Of a DNA stretch of 64,000 nt, positions 17,838 to 26,366 are shown in pieces. The DNA lies in contig NZ_JALJXP010000003.1 of NCBI RefSeq assembly GCF_024170165.1, positions 124,001 through 188,000 on the forward strand, written 5' to 3'. Within the stretch, counting starts at the first letter, position 1; every line of letters starts with the position of its first letter. A program made the position numbers and the translations under genes. The notes beneath the pieces are model-generated. The model was not told the DNA's origin. It did not search any database and saw only the letters and a program-made list of their open reading frames with translations. This DNA comes from Pseudomonas nitroreducens. GTDB lineage: Bacteria; Pseudomonadota; Gammaproteobacteria; Pseudomonadales; Pseudomonadaceae.

Positions 17838-19586
17838 ATGACCGTCACCGAGCAGTTGAGCGCGCTGGACCAGATCCTCGCTCACGGCGACCTGCACTGC
17901 CTGTTCCAGCCCATCCTGTCGCTGTCGGAAAGGCGCCTGGTGGGCTACGAAGCCCTCACCCGCGGCCCGTCCAACGGCCCCCTGCACTCGCCCCTGCCGC
18001 TGTTCAGCATCGCCCGCAGCAGCGGCCGCCTCAGCCAGCTGGAGTTGCTCTGCCGGCGCAAGGCCTGCGCACGTTACCGCGACCTGAAACTCGAGGGAAA
18101 ACTGTTCCTCAACGTGTCCCCGGAGTCCCTGCTGGAGCCGACCCACCAGCCCGGGCGCACACTGCAGTTGCTGCAGACCTTCGGCATCTCGCCCAGCGAC
18201 GTGGTGATCGAGCTGACCGAGCAGACGCCCATCGAGGACTTCACCCTCCTCGACACCGCCCTGCACCACTACCGCGCCATGGGTTTCTCCATCGCCCTGG
18301 ACGACCTCGGCGCCGGCTATTCCAGCCTGCGCCTGTGGTCCGAGCTGCGCCCCGACTACGTGAAGATCGACCGTCACTTCATCGAGGGCATTCACCTGGA
18401 TGCGGTGAAGCGCGAGTTCGTCGGCTCGATCCTGAAGATGGCCCATGCCTCCCGCGCCCAGGTGATCGCCGAAGGCATCGAGATTCCGGAAGAACTGGCG
18501 GTGCTCTCGGAGATGGGTGTGGACCTGGTACAGGGCTACCTGCTCGGCCGCCCCAACGAAACGCCACCGCGCGACGCCCGCGCCCTGCTGCCGGAAGTCG
18601 ACAACGCCGGCACACTGCTTGCCGAAGAGCAATCCGACCTCGCGCCGCTGCTGCTGGAGCAGCCGGCCGTGCGCGACAGCACGCCGATTGGTGATGTGCT
18701 GGAGGCCTTTCGCGCCCAGGCCAACCTGAACTCCCTGGCGGTGCTCGACAGCCATGACCAGCCCGTCGGCATCGTCCACCGGCACGCGCTGTCAGACGCC
18801 CTGCTCAAGCCCTTCGCGCCGGAGCTGTATGCACGCAAGCCGATCAGCCGGCTGATGAGCGACGACTTCCTCGCCGTGGAGCGCAGCCAGTCACTGCAGC
18901 AAGTCAGCCGCCTGCTCACCAGTCGCGCGCGGCAGCGCATCGAGGAAGATTTCATCATCACCCTGAACGGCCGCTACCTCGGCCTGGGTCGGGTGATCGA
19001 CGTGCTCAAGCTGATCACCGAACAGAAGATCCGCCAGGCCCGCTACGCCAACCCACTGACCCTGCTGCCGGGCAACGTGCCCATCCAGCAGTGCCTGGCG
19101 CGCCTGCTGCAACAGGGTCGCGAGGCGGTGGTCTGCTACGTCGACATCGACAGCTTCAAGCCCTTCAACGATCTCTACGGCTACGCACGCGGCGACGAAG
19201 TCCTGCTGTGCCTGGCACAGTGCCTGGGCGAGCGGGTCGACCCAACGCGCGACTTCGTCGGCCACATAGGCGGCGACGACTTCATGCTGGTGCTGGGGAC
19301 GCAGGACTGGCGCGAACGCCTCAATCACCTGCTCGAGGATTTCCAGGGACAGTGCCGGCGCTTCTACAGTCGCGAGCACCTGGACGCGGGCTGCTTCGTC
19401 GCGCACAACCGCCAGGGGCAACGCGAGGAATATCCGCTGCTGTCACTGTCGATTGGCGTAGTGCACGTGAAGAGCGGCGCCGGGCAACGCCTGGATGCCG
19501 GCCAGTTGGCAGGGCTCGCCTCGGAGGCCAAGCGTCACGCGAAGAACACGCCAGGCTACAGCCTGCACATTCTCACGGCCGAATGA
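17838..19586 (+). CDS. Cyclic-di-GMP EAL-CBS-GGDEF protein
   Basis: A 582-residue cytoplasmic protein with N-terminal EAL (about 10-245), a CBS pair (about 275-395) and C-terminal GGDEF (about 420-580). EAL catalytic residues look intact: EALTR, LNVSPESL, ELTEQTP, DDLGAGYSSL, VKIDRHF and AEGIE, so phosphodiesterase activity is expected. The GGDEF motif reads GGDDF with an IDSF metal segment, so it may be active or serve as a GTP sensor. The CBS pair likely binds an adenine nucleotide. A matching protein follows prc in P. aeruginosa (from memory). The start is placed after the terminator. Confidence 0.92.
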   Translation: MTVTEQLSALDQILAHGDLHCLFQPILSLSERRLVGYEALTRGPSNGPLHSPLPLFSIARSSGRLSQLELLCRRKACARYRDLKLEGKLFLNVSPESLLEPTHQPGRTLQLLQTFGISPSDVVIELTEQTPIEDFTLLDTALHHYRAMGFSIALDDLGAGYSSLRLWSELRPDYVKIDRHFIEGIHLDAVKREFVGSILKMAHASRAQVIAEGIEIPEELAVLSEMGVDLVQGYLLGRPNETPPRDARALLPEVDNAGTLLAEEQSDLAPLLLEQPAVRDSTPIGDVLEAFRAQANLNSLAVLDSHDQPVGIVHRHALSDALLKPFAPELYARKPISRLMSDDFLAVERSQSLQQVSRLLTSRARQRIEEDFIITLNGRYLGLGRVIDVLKLITEQKIRQARYANPLTLLPGNVPIQQCLARLLQQGREAVVCYVDIDSFKPFNDLYGYARGDEVLLCLAQCLGERVDPTRDFVGHIGGDDFMLVLGTQDWRERLNHLLEDFQGQCRRFYSREHLDAGCFVAHNRQGQREEYPLLSLSIGVVHVKSGAGQRLDAGQLAGLASEAKRHAKNTPGYSLHILTAE

Positions 19587-19587
19587 G

Positions 19588-20073
19588 TCAGAGGCCCAGC
19601 TGGTGCGCGCGCGCTTCGTAGCGCTCGGCCTGGGCTTCGTCGGGTTCCAGGCCGGGGCCGCCGCTGCGATACAGCTCGCCGAGCTTGCGCGCCGCCAATG
19701 GGTGTCCCGCCTCGGCTGCCTGGCCCCAGTAGCGCGCAGCTTCCTGCGCATCACCGGCATGGCGGGTATCGCCCTTGAGCGCTTGCACGCCCACCTGGTA
19801 CGCCGCCTTGTGGTCCCCCGCTGCAGCAGCAAGGCGCAGCAGGCGCAGGCCTTCCTCCCGAGCGCCGAAACCCTGCCCGCGGAACAGCAGCAAGTGCCCG
19901 TAGAAACTCTGTGCTCCCACATCCCCCAGCGCTGCCATGCGTGCAAACTGGCCCTGCATCCAGGCCCAGGACCGCGGCTGGCGCACCATCCACGGCCAGC
20001 CCATCAGGCGTCGCGCCAGGGCGTAACTCAACCGCGCACGCAGGCGCCAGAACAGCTCGCGGGGTGTCGCCAC
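19588..20073 (-). CDS. Sel1-like repeat protein
   Basis: A 161-residue protein with about three Sel1/TPR-like repeats (GAQSFYGHLLLFRG, AAYQVGVQALKGD, PLAARKLGELYRSG), a protein-interaction fold. No signal peptide. The GTG start at 20073 follows GAGGA and lies one base after the upstream stop, making it the third gene of an operon with the two genes at 20075 and 20437. The partner is unknown. Confidence 0.85.
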   Translation of the reverse strand: MATPRELFWRLRARLSYALARRLMGWPWMVRQPRSWAWMQGQFARMAALGDVGAQSFYGHLLLFRGQGFGAREEGLRLLRLAAAAGDHKAAYQVGVQALKGDTRHAGDAQEAARYWGQAAEAGHPLAARKLGELYRSGGPGLEPDEAQAERYEARAHQLGL

Positions 20074-20074
20074 G

Positions 20075-20440
20075 TCAGAGTTCCTCGGGATACTCGAACT
20101 CGAAGACGCGCGCGACTTCCGCCGCATGCCAGCCGGCGGCAGCGGGGCCATCCGGTGCGCCGGAGAAGCGGCCCAGGCGTTCGACGTACTCGAAGAAACC
20201 GGTTCGCGGCAGGCGGCTGGCGCCCTGGCTGATCACCAGCGAGCTGCGCAGCGGACGACCACCGCGCGCATCCAGCGCGGCCAGATGCTCCAGCGCGGCG
20301 GTCAGTACGGTCATCGCCGGAGTCGGCAATTGCAGGCGCTCGATCAGCGCGCGGTAGGTGAGCAGATGGCGCTGGCGGCGGGCGTCTTCCAACTCGCCGA
20401 GCAGGCCTTCCCAATGCTTGCGACTGATCTGCACGCTCAA
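20075..20440 (-). CDS. Conserved hypothetical protein (121 aa)
   Basis: I do not recognise a named family. It is hydrophilic with a helical N-terminal half and a core segment RPLRSSLVISQGASRLPRTGFFEYVERLGR. The frame opens with TTG at 20440, which overlaps the upstream stop as TTGA; a GTG two codons in (MQISRKH) is an equally possible start. It is the middle gene of a three-gene unit with an Xre-type regulator and a Sel1 protein. The coupling argues for a shared function. Confidence 0.75.
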   Translation of the reverse strand: MSVQISRKHWEGLLGELEDARRQRHLLTYRALIERLQLPTPAMTVLTAALEHLAALDARGGRPLRSSLVISQGASRLPRTGFFEYVERLGRFSGAPDGPAAAGWHAAEVARVFEFEYPEEL

Positions 20441-20754
20441 GAAGCGGACTCCCCAGTGCCCAGGGCACGACGCAGGCCATGCTGGATGGCGTCGCTGGCT
20501 TCGCGCTCGCCGTTCTCGATCAGTTCCAGGTAGGACGGGCTGATACCCACCGAACGCGCCAGCGTTTCGAGGGATAAGCCACGGGCTTCACGCAGTGTTT
20601 TCCAGTCCGGCGTCTCCTCGAATGCCGGAGCGGCAGCTGGCTTGACGACCTGGGCGACGCCCCTGCCGGCAGCCGCCAGCAGGGCCTGGTATTCGGCCCA
20701 GGGAACCACGGCGTACTCCGCTTCGCCGTCACGCATGATGACTTGAACGTTCAT
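20437..20754 (-). CDS. Xre-family helix-turn-helix protein with Phd-like N-terminus
   Basis: A 105-residue protein. Residues 1-28 (MNVQVIMRDGEAEYAVVPWAEYQALLAA) resemble the N-terminal fold of Phd/YefM antitoxins; residues 50-95 are an Xre helix-turn-helix (LREARGLSLETLARSVGISPSYLELIENGERE). This layout is seen in antitoxin-like regulators. It leads the operon 20754-19588, but the following 121-residue protein is not a toxin family I know, so toxin-antitoxin status is only a possibility. Confidence 0.82.
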   Translation of the reverse strand: MNVQVIMRDGEAEYAVVPWAEYQALLAAAGRGVAQVVKPAAAPAFEETPDWKTLREARGLSLETLARSVGISPSYLELIENGEREASDAIQHGLRRALGTGESAS

Positions 20755-20839
20755 GACAACACTCCTTGCAGGCGGCCATCTTAACAGCCTGATGCGTGCC
20801 TGTGCCGGCTATACTGCGCACCGCCTCTCGCCACCAGAC

Positions 20840-21598
20840 ATGGGGACCGACTTGCAGCGCTTCCTTCCGTTCTGCCTATGCCTGGCCAGCGCCCTGTGTG
20901 GCGCCGAGGAACTGCGCTGGGGCTATTCGCCCAGCAACGGCATGCCCTACGCAGAAAGTATCGACCATGAATTGGCTCCTGGCTTCATCCGCGATCTGGG
21001 TGAAAGCGTCGGGCAGCGTCTGGGACTCGAGGTTCGCTTCGTGGAAACGCCGGACAAGCGCGCAGAACCGGCCCTCGCCCAGGGGGCGATACACCTGCTG
21101 TGCATGAACAATCCGCAGTGGATGAAAGCGCCGGAGAAGCTGCACTGGTCGCCCAGCCTGTTCGAGGAAGAGGACGCTCTGGCCCAGCGTGCCGACGCGC
21201 CGCCGGTGGAAAACCTCGCGCAGTTGCACGACATCCGCATCGGCACCAGCCTGGGCTATGTCTACCCCGCTCCACTGATGCAGGCCTTTGCTGAAGGCCG
21301 GGTGAAGCGCGCGGACGTGCGCGACCTGGATACCCGCCTGCACATGCTCGAAGCGCATCGCCTGGACGCACTGATCGAGATGCGCCGTCCTCTGGAGTTC
21401 CTCCTCGCGCAGCACCGCGAACTGCCCGTGGCGATCCACAGCAGCAGCGTGCAGCGCTACTCGATCTACTGCTCGTACGGCCCGGCGCTTCCGCTACCCG
21501 CTGAACGAGTGGATGCCGTGCTGCAGGCGATGGTCAGTGATGGCTCGATCCAGCGCCTGCTTGGTGAACAGGTTGCGCGACTGCGTCAGAGACGCTGA
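20840..21598 (+). CDS. Periplasmic amino-acid-type (family 3) substrate-binding protein
   Basis: A 252-residue protein of the transporter substrate-binding fold: short signal peptide (LQRFLPFCLCLASALCGA), then EELRWGYSPSNGMPYAE, LEVRFVETPDKRAEPALAQGAIHLLCMNNPQW and DIRIGTSLGYVYP. No transporter genes are nearby, so it may be an orphan receptor or serve another system. Start is taken at ATG 20840; a TTG at 20852 preceded by GGGGA is an alternative. Its last 13 bases overlap the convergent DUF1232 gene. Confidence 0.82.
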   Translation: MGTDLQRFLPFCLCLASALCGAEELRWGYSPSNGMPYAESIDHELAPGFIRDLGESVGQRLGLEVRFVETPDKRAEPALAQGAIHLLCMNNPQWMKAPEKLHWSPSLFEEEDALAQRADAPPVENLAQLHDIRIGTSLGYVYPAPLMQAFAEGRVKRADVRDLDTRLHMLEAHRLDALIEMRRPLEFLLAQHRELPVAIHSSSVQRYSIYCSYGPALPLPAERVDAVLQAMVSDGSIQRLLGEQVARLRQRR

Positions 21599-22011
21599 AT
21601 CGCTTCCGGCGGCGGCAGTTGCTTCAGGGCTTCGCGAGTTTCCACGCCCTGCGCATCGCGCCAGACCTTGAAGGCATCGATTTCCGATTGCCAGCGGCGG
21701 ATTACCCAGGCCAGCACCGCCAGGTCGTCGAGGAAACCGACACCTAACAACCAGTCGGGCACCAGATCCACCGGCGAGAGGAAGTACAACAGCGCCGCCA
21801 CCACCGAGACCAGCGCCTGGGAACTGATGCCGCGGTAATCGCCACGCACCCAGGCCACCAGCAGTTCCTGCAGCAGCTTCAGGTCGGTCTTGGCCAGGTT
21901 CAGCCGACCACTCTTGCGCGACACCGCAAACAGCAGGGCCGGCAATCTCCCGCCAGCGATGAAACGGCTGGCGAGCTTCAGGAAACGGTCAAATCCCGGA
22001 GGCTTTTTCAT
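21586..22011 (-). CDS. DUF1232 (YkvA-like) membrane protein
   Basis: A 141-residue protein with the DUF1232 core VVAALLYFLSPVDLVPDWLLGVGFLDDLAVLAWVIRRW, a membrane hairpin with the conserved SPVDLVPD motif. Function unknown in the family. It is transcribed from an unusual upstream region holding two inverted DnaA boxes and a composite element also found upstream of rmuC. It overlaps the convergent binding-protein gene by 13 bp. Confidence 0.85.
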   Translation of the reverse strand: MKKPPGFDRFLKLASRFIAGGRLPALLFAVSRKSGRLNLAKTDLKLLQELLVAWVRGDYRGISSQALVSVVAALLYFLSPVDLVPDWLLGVGFLDDLAVLAWVIRRWQSEIDAFKVWRDAQGVETREALKQLPPPEAIQRL

Positions 22012-22052
22012 CGACTCACCTCGATAGGAAGATTCGTACAGGGCGGGTGCAG

Positions 22053-22260
22053 GTTATCCACCTTTACTGTGGATAACTCTGTTGAAAGCCACCCTCGATA
22101 TCGCCCAAACGCCCGCCCCATGAGGGCTGCAGACAGATCGGCGATTTTTTGTTCACCCTTGTAAATGCGTTAAAAATCATGCAGTTGCGGCTAAGCGAAG
22201 GGCTCTTCAATGTCAAGGGGAGGACATTGTTTCAACTGCGTCAAATATGTGCATAAGGGT
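22053..22260 (-). promoter_or_regulatory. Composite upstream element, copy A (paired DnaA boxes)
   Basis: The 374-bp gap 22012-22385 holds no gene. It contains GTTATCCAC and GTGGATAAC as perfect 9-bp inverted arms (22053-22061, 22069-22077), the second including a consensus DnaA box. Further on lie GACAGATCGGCGATTTTTT (22132-22150), a CAATGTC/GACATTG hairpin (22208-22229) and TGCGTCA..GTGCATAAG (22237-22257). The same parts in the same order recur at 43331-43550. Both copies precede minus-strand genes. Confidence 0.6.
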
Positions 22261-22335
22261 AACACCGGCCCCAAGGTTACTCCCTTTCAGACCCGACGGT
22301 CAGCGCAGCGTTCCAGAGCGCTTCCGCCACAAATG

Positions 22336-22364
22336 AAAACGCCCCGTGGGTAACGGGGCGTTTT
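22336..22364 (-). terminator. Bidirectional terminator after the FKBP gene
   Basis: AAAACGCCCCGT / ACGGGGCGTTTT perfect 12-bp inverted repeat with GGGTA loop, 22 bases past the FKBP stop. The A/T flanks work on either strand. Confidence 0.92.
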
Positions 22365-22385
22365 CTCTGGTACCAAGGTACTCAG

Positions 22386-23132
22386 TTACTGCTTGGGAGC
22401 TTCCGCAGCCGGTGCGGGAGCGTCAGCTTCCGGCTGGTTCGGGTCCTTGATGGCCAGCAGTTCCAGATCGAACACCAGCACCGAGTTGGCCGGAATGGTC
22501 GGGCTCGGGCTCTGGGCGCCGTAGGCCAGTTCGCTCGGGATGAACAGCTTGATCTTCTCGCCAACGTGCATCAGCTGCAGGGCTTCGACCCAACCCGGGA
22601 TCACGCCGCCAACCGGCAGGTCGATCGGGCTGCCACGCTGGATGGAGCTGTCGAAGACCGTACCATCGACCAGCTTGCCTTCGTAGTGAACGGTGACGAC
22701 GTCGGTGGCCTTGGGCTGCGCGCCATCGGCTTTCTTCACGACTTCGTACTGCAGGCCGGACTTGGTGGTAACCACGCCCTCACGCTTGCCGTTTTCCTCG
22801 AGGAATTTCTTGCCGGCTTCCAGGGCCTCGGAATTCTTCTTGGCAACCTGTTCTTCAGCGCGCTTCTGCAGGGCGGTGAAGGCTTCGGTCAGCTCTTCGT
22901 CAGTCAGCTTCTGCTTCTGCTTGCCAACGGCGTCTTCAATACCCAGGGCGACGGCTTTCGAATCCAGGTCATTCATGCCTTCCTGGGCGAGGCTCTTGCC
23001 CATGTTCAGGCCGATGCCATAGGAAGCTTTCTGCGCAGGAGTCTTGAGTTCCACTTCGGCGGCCTGTTTGTCGCAGCCCGCGAGAACCAGGCCGACCAGC
23101 GCGATCGCTGCCGCCAACCGATGTTGTTTCAT
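22386..23132 (-). CDS. FKBP-type peptidyl-prolyl cis-trans isomerase, lipoprotein
   Basis: A 248-residue FkpA/Mip-like isomerase. MKQHRLAAAIALVGLVLAGC is a lipoprotein signal with lipobox LAGC; then an FKBP_N dimerisation helix (KASYGIGLNMGKSLAQEG) and a C-terminal FKBP domain (VTVHYEGKLVDGTVFDSS, IPGWVEALQLMHVGEKIKLFIPSELAYG). An acidic Pro/Ala tail ends the protein. It would assist folding in the periplasm, anchored to a membrane. The start at 23132 is supported by AAGGA; an upstream in-frame ATG adds nine residues ahead of the signal. Confidence 0.93.
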   Translation of the reverse strand: MKQHRLAAAIALVGLVLAGCDKQAAEVELKTPAQKASYGIGLNMGKSLAQEGMNDLDSKAVALGIEDAVGKQKQKLTDEELTEAFTALQKRAEEQVAKKNSEALEAGKKFLEENGKREGVVTTKSGLQYEVVKKADGAQPKATDVVTVHYEGKLVDGTVFDSSIQRGSPIDLPVGGVIPGWVEALQLMHVGEKIKLFIPSELAYGAQSPSPTIPANSVLVFDLELLAIKDPNQPEADAPAPAAEAPKQ

Positions 23133-23376
23133 GCTGAATCCTTGTCTTTGCGCCGTCATGGCTGAAGTAATGAAGCCGCGAGCTTATCAGGCGCTCGTGG
23201 CCAGTGGCTATGGGCAATAGGAACCACCACCGGGGGAGAAGTTCCCACAGCAAACTTATAAGAAAATTAACAGGATAAGTCAGACGGCCCACACGCAATC
23301 GCTGTGAACGAAGCGGGCAACTTTCGCTGGGACTCTTTCGCAGGAAAGACTTCGGAAGATAAAAAGGCAGGCAAAG

Positions 23377-23411
23377 AAAAAGCCCTCAGGCATCGCTACC
23401 TGAGGGCTTTT
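23377..23411 (-). terminator. Terminator of the tRNA-Val/tRNA-Asp unit
   Basis: AAAAAGCCCTCAGG / CCTGAGGGCTTTT inverted repeat with an eight-base loop, eight bases beyond the tRNA-Asp 3' end on the minus strand. Confidence 0.9.
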
Positions 23412-23418
23412 CGAATTG

Positions 23419-23495
23419 TGGCGCAGCGGACGGGACTCGAACCCGCGACCCCCGGCGTGACAGGCCGGTATTCTAACCGACTGAACTACCGCTGC
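23419..23495 (-). tRNA. tRNA-Asp (GTC)
   Basis: A 77-base cloverleaf with encoded CCA. Acceptor arms GCAGCGG / CCGCTGC, anticodon loop CTGTCAC (GTC), T loop TTCGAGTC, and discriminator G73 as expected for Asp. It follows tRNA-Val on the same strand by 13 bases, so both are probably one transcript. Confidence 0.97.
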
Positions 23496-23508
23496 GTCGG
23501 ACCTCGAG

Positions 23509-23584
23509 TGGTGGGTGATGACGGGATCGAACCGCCGACCCTCTGCTTGTAAGGCAGATGCTCTCCCGGCTGAGCTAATCACCC
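23509..23584 (-). tRNA. tRNA-Val (TAC)
   Basis: A 76-base cloverleaf with encoded CCA. Acceptor GGGTGAT / ATCACCC, discriminator A, anticodon TAC within CCTTACAAG, D loop AGCTCAGCCGGGAGAGC. Confidence 0.97.
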
Positions 23585-23761
23585 TTCGTCTCGAAGTGGG
23601 GCGCATTCTACGGAGGACATTTGCACCTGGCAAGCCCCCGAATGAAAAAAATTTTTAGATGTTCCAAAGGCTTAGATGAAGAGTGCGAATGACGAAACGG
23701 GGTTGGCCTGAACCGCGCCGAACGGAATAATGCATCCTTTGTGTCCAGGAGTTAGCCCCTC

Positions 23762-24682
23762 ATGTGGTTCCGCAACCTGCTCGTATACCGCCTCACCCAG
23801 GATCTGCAGATCGACGCCGATGCCCTGGAGAAGGCCCTGGCCAGCAAGCCGGCGCGCTCCTGCGCCAGCCAGGAACTGACTACCTACGGTTTCTCCGCGC
23901 CTTTCGGCAAGGGCCCGGACGCCCCGCTGGTGCACGCCAGCGAAGGCTTCTTCCTGGTCAGCGCGCGCAAGGAAGAGCGCATCCTCCCCGGCAGCGTCGT
24001 GCGTGACGCACTCAAGGAGAAGGTCGACGAGATCGAAGCTGCGCAGATGCGCAAGGTCTACAAGAAGGAACGCGACCAGCTCAAGGACGAGATCGTCCAG
24101 ACCCTGCTGCCGCGCGCCTTCATTCGCCGTTCGGTGACCTTCGCCGCCATCGCCCCGAGCCTCGGCCTGATCCTGGTCGATACCTCCAGCGCGAAGAAGG
24201 CCGAAGACCTGCTGTCGACCCTGCGCGAAGCCCTGGGCTCGCTGCCGGTTCGCCCGCTGACCGTGAAGACCGCGCCGACCGCCACCCTGACCGACTGGGT
24301 GAAGACCCAGGAAGCCGCCGGCGACTTCTTCGTCCTCGACGAGTGCGAGCTGCGCGATACCCATGAAGACGGCGGTGTGGTGCGCTGCAAGCGCCAGGAC
24401 CTGACCAGCGAGGAAATCCAGCTGCACCTGACCTCCGGCAAGCTGGTCACCCAGCTGTCCCTGGCCTGGTCGGACAAGCTGTCCTTCGTCCTCGACGACA
24501 AGGTCGCGATCAAGCGCCTGCGCTTCGAGGACATGCTGCAGGAAAAGGCAGAGCAGGACGGCGGCGAAGACCCCCTCGGCCAGCTCGACGCCAGCTTCAC
24601 CCTGATGATGCTGACCTTCGCCGAGTTCATCCCGGCGCTGATCGAGGCACTCGGTGGCGAGGCGATGCCCGAAGGCATCTGA
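23762..24682 (+). CDS. rdgC: Recombination-associated protein RdgC
   Basis: A 306-residue RdgC with the family start [12 protein letters not shown] and matching length. RdgC forms a ring dimer around DNA, binds without sequence preference, and restrains RecA filament formation; it is nucleoid-associated. It is transcribed away from the tRNA pair after a gap with AT-rich sequence. No operon partner is obvious: the transporter gene lies 72 bp downstream. Confidence 0.96.
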   Translation: MWFRNLLVYRLTQDLQIDADALEKALASKPARSCASQELTTYGFSAPFGKGPDAPLVHASEGFFLVSARKEERILPGSVVRDALKEKVDEIEAAQMRKVYKKERDQLKDEIVQTLLPRAFIRRSVTFAAIAPSLGLILVDTSSAKKAEDLLSTLREALGSLPVRPLTVKTAPTATLTDWVKTQEAAGDFFVLDECELRDTHEDGGVVRCKRQDLTSEEIQLHLTSGKLVTQLSLAWSDKLSFVLDDKVAIKRLRFEDMLQEKAEQDGGEDPLGQLDASFTLMMLTFAEFIPALIEALGGEAMPEGI

Positions 24683-24754
24683 TGCACCGGCAGGCGCCGC
24701 GTCCGCGCGGCGCCTGACAACACCACAAGGCCCACATAAAAAGAAGGACGGCCC

Positions 24755-25708
24755 ATGCGTGCTCTCATCCTGCTCAGCCGCTTCATGGGCAACACCTTCG
24801 CCCTCTGGGTGCTGCTCTTTGCCATTCTGGCGTTCTTCATCCCCTCCCTGTTCACTCCGCTGACCATCGCCATCGTGCCCATGCTCGGGGTGGTGATGTT
24901 CGGCATGGGCCTGACGCTCAAGGTCGAAGACTTCGCCGCGGTCGCCCGGCATCCGTGGCGCGTCACCCTCGGCGTGATCGCCCACTTCGTCATCATGCCC
25001 GGCATGGCCTGGCTACTCTGCCAGCTGATGCACCTGCCAGCGGAGATCGCCGTGGGCGTCATCCTGGTCGGCTGCTGCCCCAGCGGCACGGCCTCCAACG
25101 TCATGACCTGGCTGTCCCGCGGTGACCTCGCGCTGTCGGTCGCCATCGCCGGCGTGACCACCCTCCTCGCCCCGCTGCTCACCCCGGCGCTGATCTGGCT
25201 GCTGGCCTCGGCCTGGCTGCCGGTGTCCTTCGGCGCACTGTTCTGGTCGATCCTGCAGGTCGTCGTCGTGCCCATCGTGCTCGGCCTCGTTGCCCAGCGC
25301 CTGCTCGGCGCGCGGGTGCGCCATGTGGTGGACGTGCTGCCACTGATCTCGGTGATTTCCATCGTGATCATCGTCGCCGCGGTGGTCGCCGCCAGCCAGG
25401 CGAAGATCGCCGAATCCGGCCTGCTGATCATGGCCGTGGTGATCCTGCACAACGGCTTCGGCTTCCTGCTCGGCTACTTCACCGCCAAGGTCTTCGGTCT
25501 GCCGCTGGCACAGCGCAAATCACTGGCGCTGGAAGTCGGCATGCAGAACTCCGGCCTCGGCGCAGCCCTGGCCAGCGCGCACTTCTCGCCGCTGGCGGCG
25601 GTGCCCAGCGCGCTGTTCAGCGTCTGGCACAACATCTCCGGCGCCACGCTTGCCACCTGGTTCCGCAGCATGAGCGACGAGCCGCCGGTCCGAAACCAGG
25701 CACCGTAA
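24755..25708 (+). CDS. Bile acid:sodium symporter (BASS) family transporter
   Basis: A 317-residue membrane protein with about ten predicted spans and BASS signatures (MLGVVMFGMGLTLKVEDF, VGCCPSGTASNVMTWLSRGDLALSV, EVGMQNSGLGAALASAHF). Such bacterial proteins move organic anions with sodium; the substrate is unknown. GAAGGA precedes the ATG. Confidence 0.92.
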   Translation: MRALILLSRFMGNTFALWVLLFAILAFFIPSLFTPLTIAIVPMLGVVMFGMGLTLKVEDFAAVARHPWRVTLGVIAHFVIMPGMAWLLCQLMHLPAEIAVGVILVGCCPSGTASNVMTWLSRGDLALSVAIAGVTTLLAPLLTPALIWLLASAWLPVSFGALFWSILQVVVVPIVLGLVAQRLLGARVRHVVDVLPLISVISIVIIVAAVVAASQAKIAESGLLIMAVVILHNGFGFLLGYFTAKVFGLPLAQRKSLALEVGMQNSGLGAALASAHFSPLAAVPSALFSVWHNISGATLATWFRSMSDEPPVRNQAP

Positions 25709-25750
25709 CAGGGCAGGAATCCGGCGCCGGCTTGCCCGGCGCACCGGATT

Positions 25751-25768
25751 TGTGCAAAATAATGCACA
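25751..25768. promoter_or_regulatory. Inverted repeat at the presumed gdx promoter
   Basis: TGTGCA-AAATAA-TGCACA, perfect 6-bp arms with a 6-bp AT spacer, directly upstream of the riboswitch. The AAATAA core is where a -10 box would lie, so this may be a repressor site as well as promoter. Confidence 0.45.
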
Positions 25769-25770
25769 TT

Positions 25771-25840
25771 GTGAGGACGACCTCACCACCTTCCGGTGCT
25801 CCAGCGGGGACGGCCCTTCGTATCCATCTACCGTCTGGAG
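25771..25840 (+). promoter_or_regulatory. Guanidine-II (mini-ykkC) riboswitch
   Basis: Two short hairpins with the diagnostic ACGR loops: GTGAGG-ACGA-CCTCAC (25771-25786) and GGGG-ACGG-CCCT (25806-25817), 19 bases apart. Guanidine is known to bind each loop and lock the pair by loop-loop contact. CTCCAG at 25799-25804 is fully complementary to CTGGAG at 25835-25840, which contains the ribosome site of the next gene, giving a simple translation-off pairing. The downstream gene is an SMR guanidinium exporter, the standard target of this class. Confidence 0.88.
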
Positions 25841-25846
25841 AGCTCC

Positions 25847-26161
25847 ATGTCCTGGTTCATTCTGTTCGTCGCCGGCCTGTTCGAAGTCGGCTGGGCCGTC
25901 GGCCTGAAATACACCGAAGGTTTCACCCGCCCGATACCCACGGCACTGACCATCCTGGCGATCATCACCAGCATGGGCCTGCTCGGCCTGGCCATGAGAA
26001 ATCTGCCGCTGGGCACCGCCTACGCCATCTGGACCGGCGTCGGCGCAGTGGGCACCGTCATCGTCGGCATCGTGCTGTTCGGCGAGTCCATGGCGCCGGT
26101 ACGCCTGCTCAGCGTTGCGCTGATCCTGTGCGGACTGGTCGGCCTGAAATTGAGCCACTGA
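25847..26161 (+). CDS. gdx: Guanidinium exporter Gdx (SugE, SMR family)
   Basis: A 104-residue four-helix small multidrug resistance protein. The Gdx/SugE signature is visible: [20 protein letters not shown] with the proton-coupling Glu (residue 13), and [20 protein letters not shown]. It exports guanidinium in exchange for protons as a dual-topology dimer. GGAG precedes the ATG and lies in the riboswitch expression platform. Gdx, rather than a quaternary-ammonium Qac pump, is favoured by the signature and by the guanidine-II riboswitch. Confidence 0.93.
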   Translation: MSWFILFVAGLFEVGWAVGLKYTEGFTRPIPTALTILAIITSMGLLGLAMRNLPLGTAYAIWTGVGAVGTVIVGIVLFGESMAPVRLLSVALILCGLVGLKLSH

Positions 26162-26366
26162 CGCTGTATCGGTTCTCGATACCGGCGGGCTGTCGCTTTC
26201 CCGAAAATTTGTCGGTATGCTGCGGGCCACTGTGTTTGCTTGGGTCACTGTGGCTCGTGACCAGGTGGGGCCACGCCCCGCCAACCGGCTTCGACTGCAC
26301 CTTGCAACTCAGGACGAGCGCGGACTTTTCCGCAAAACAATATTCAATTGTTCAAGGTGTATCTCC

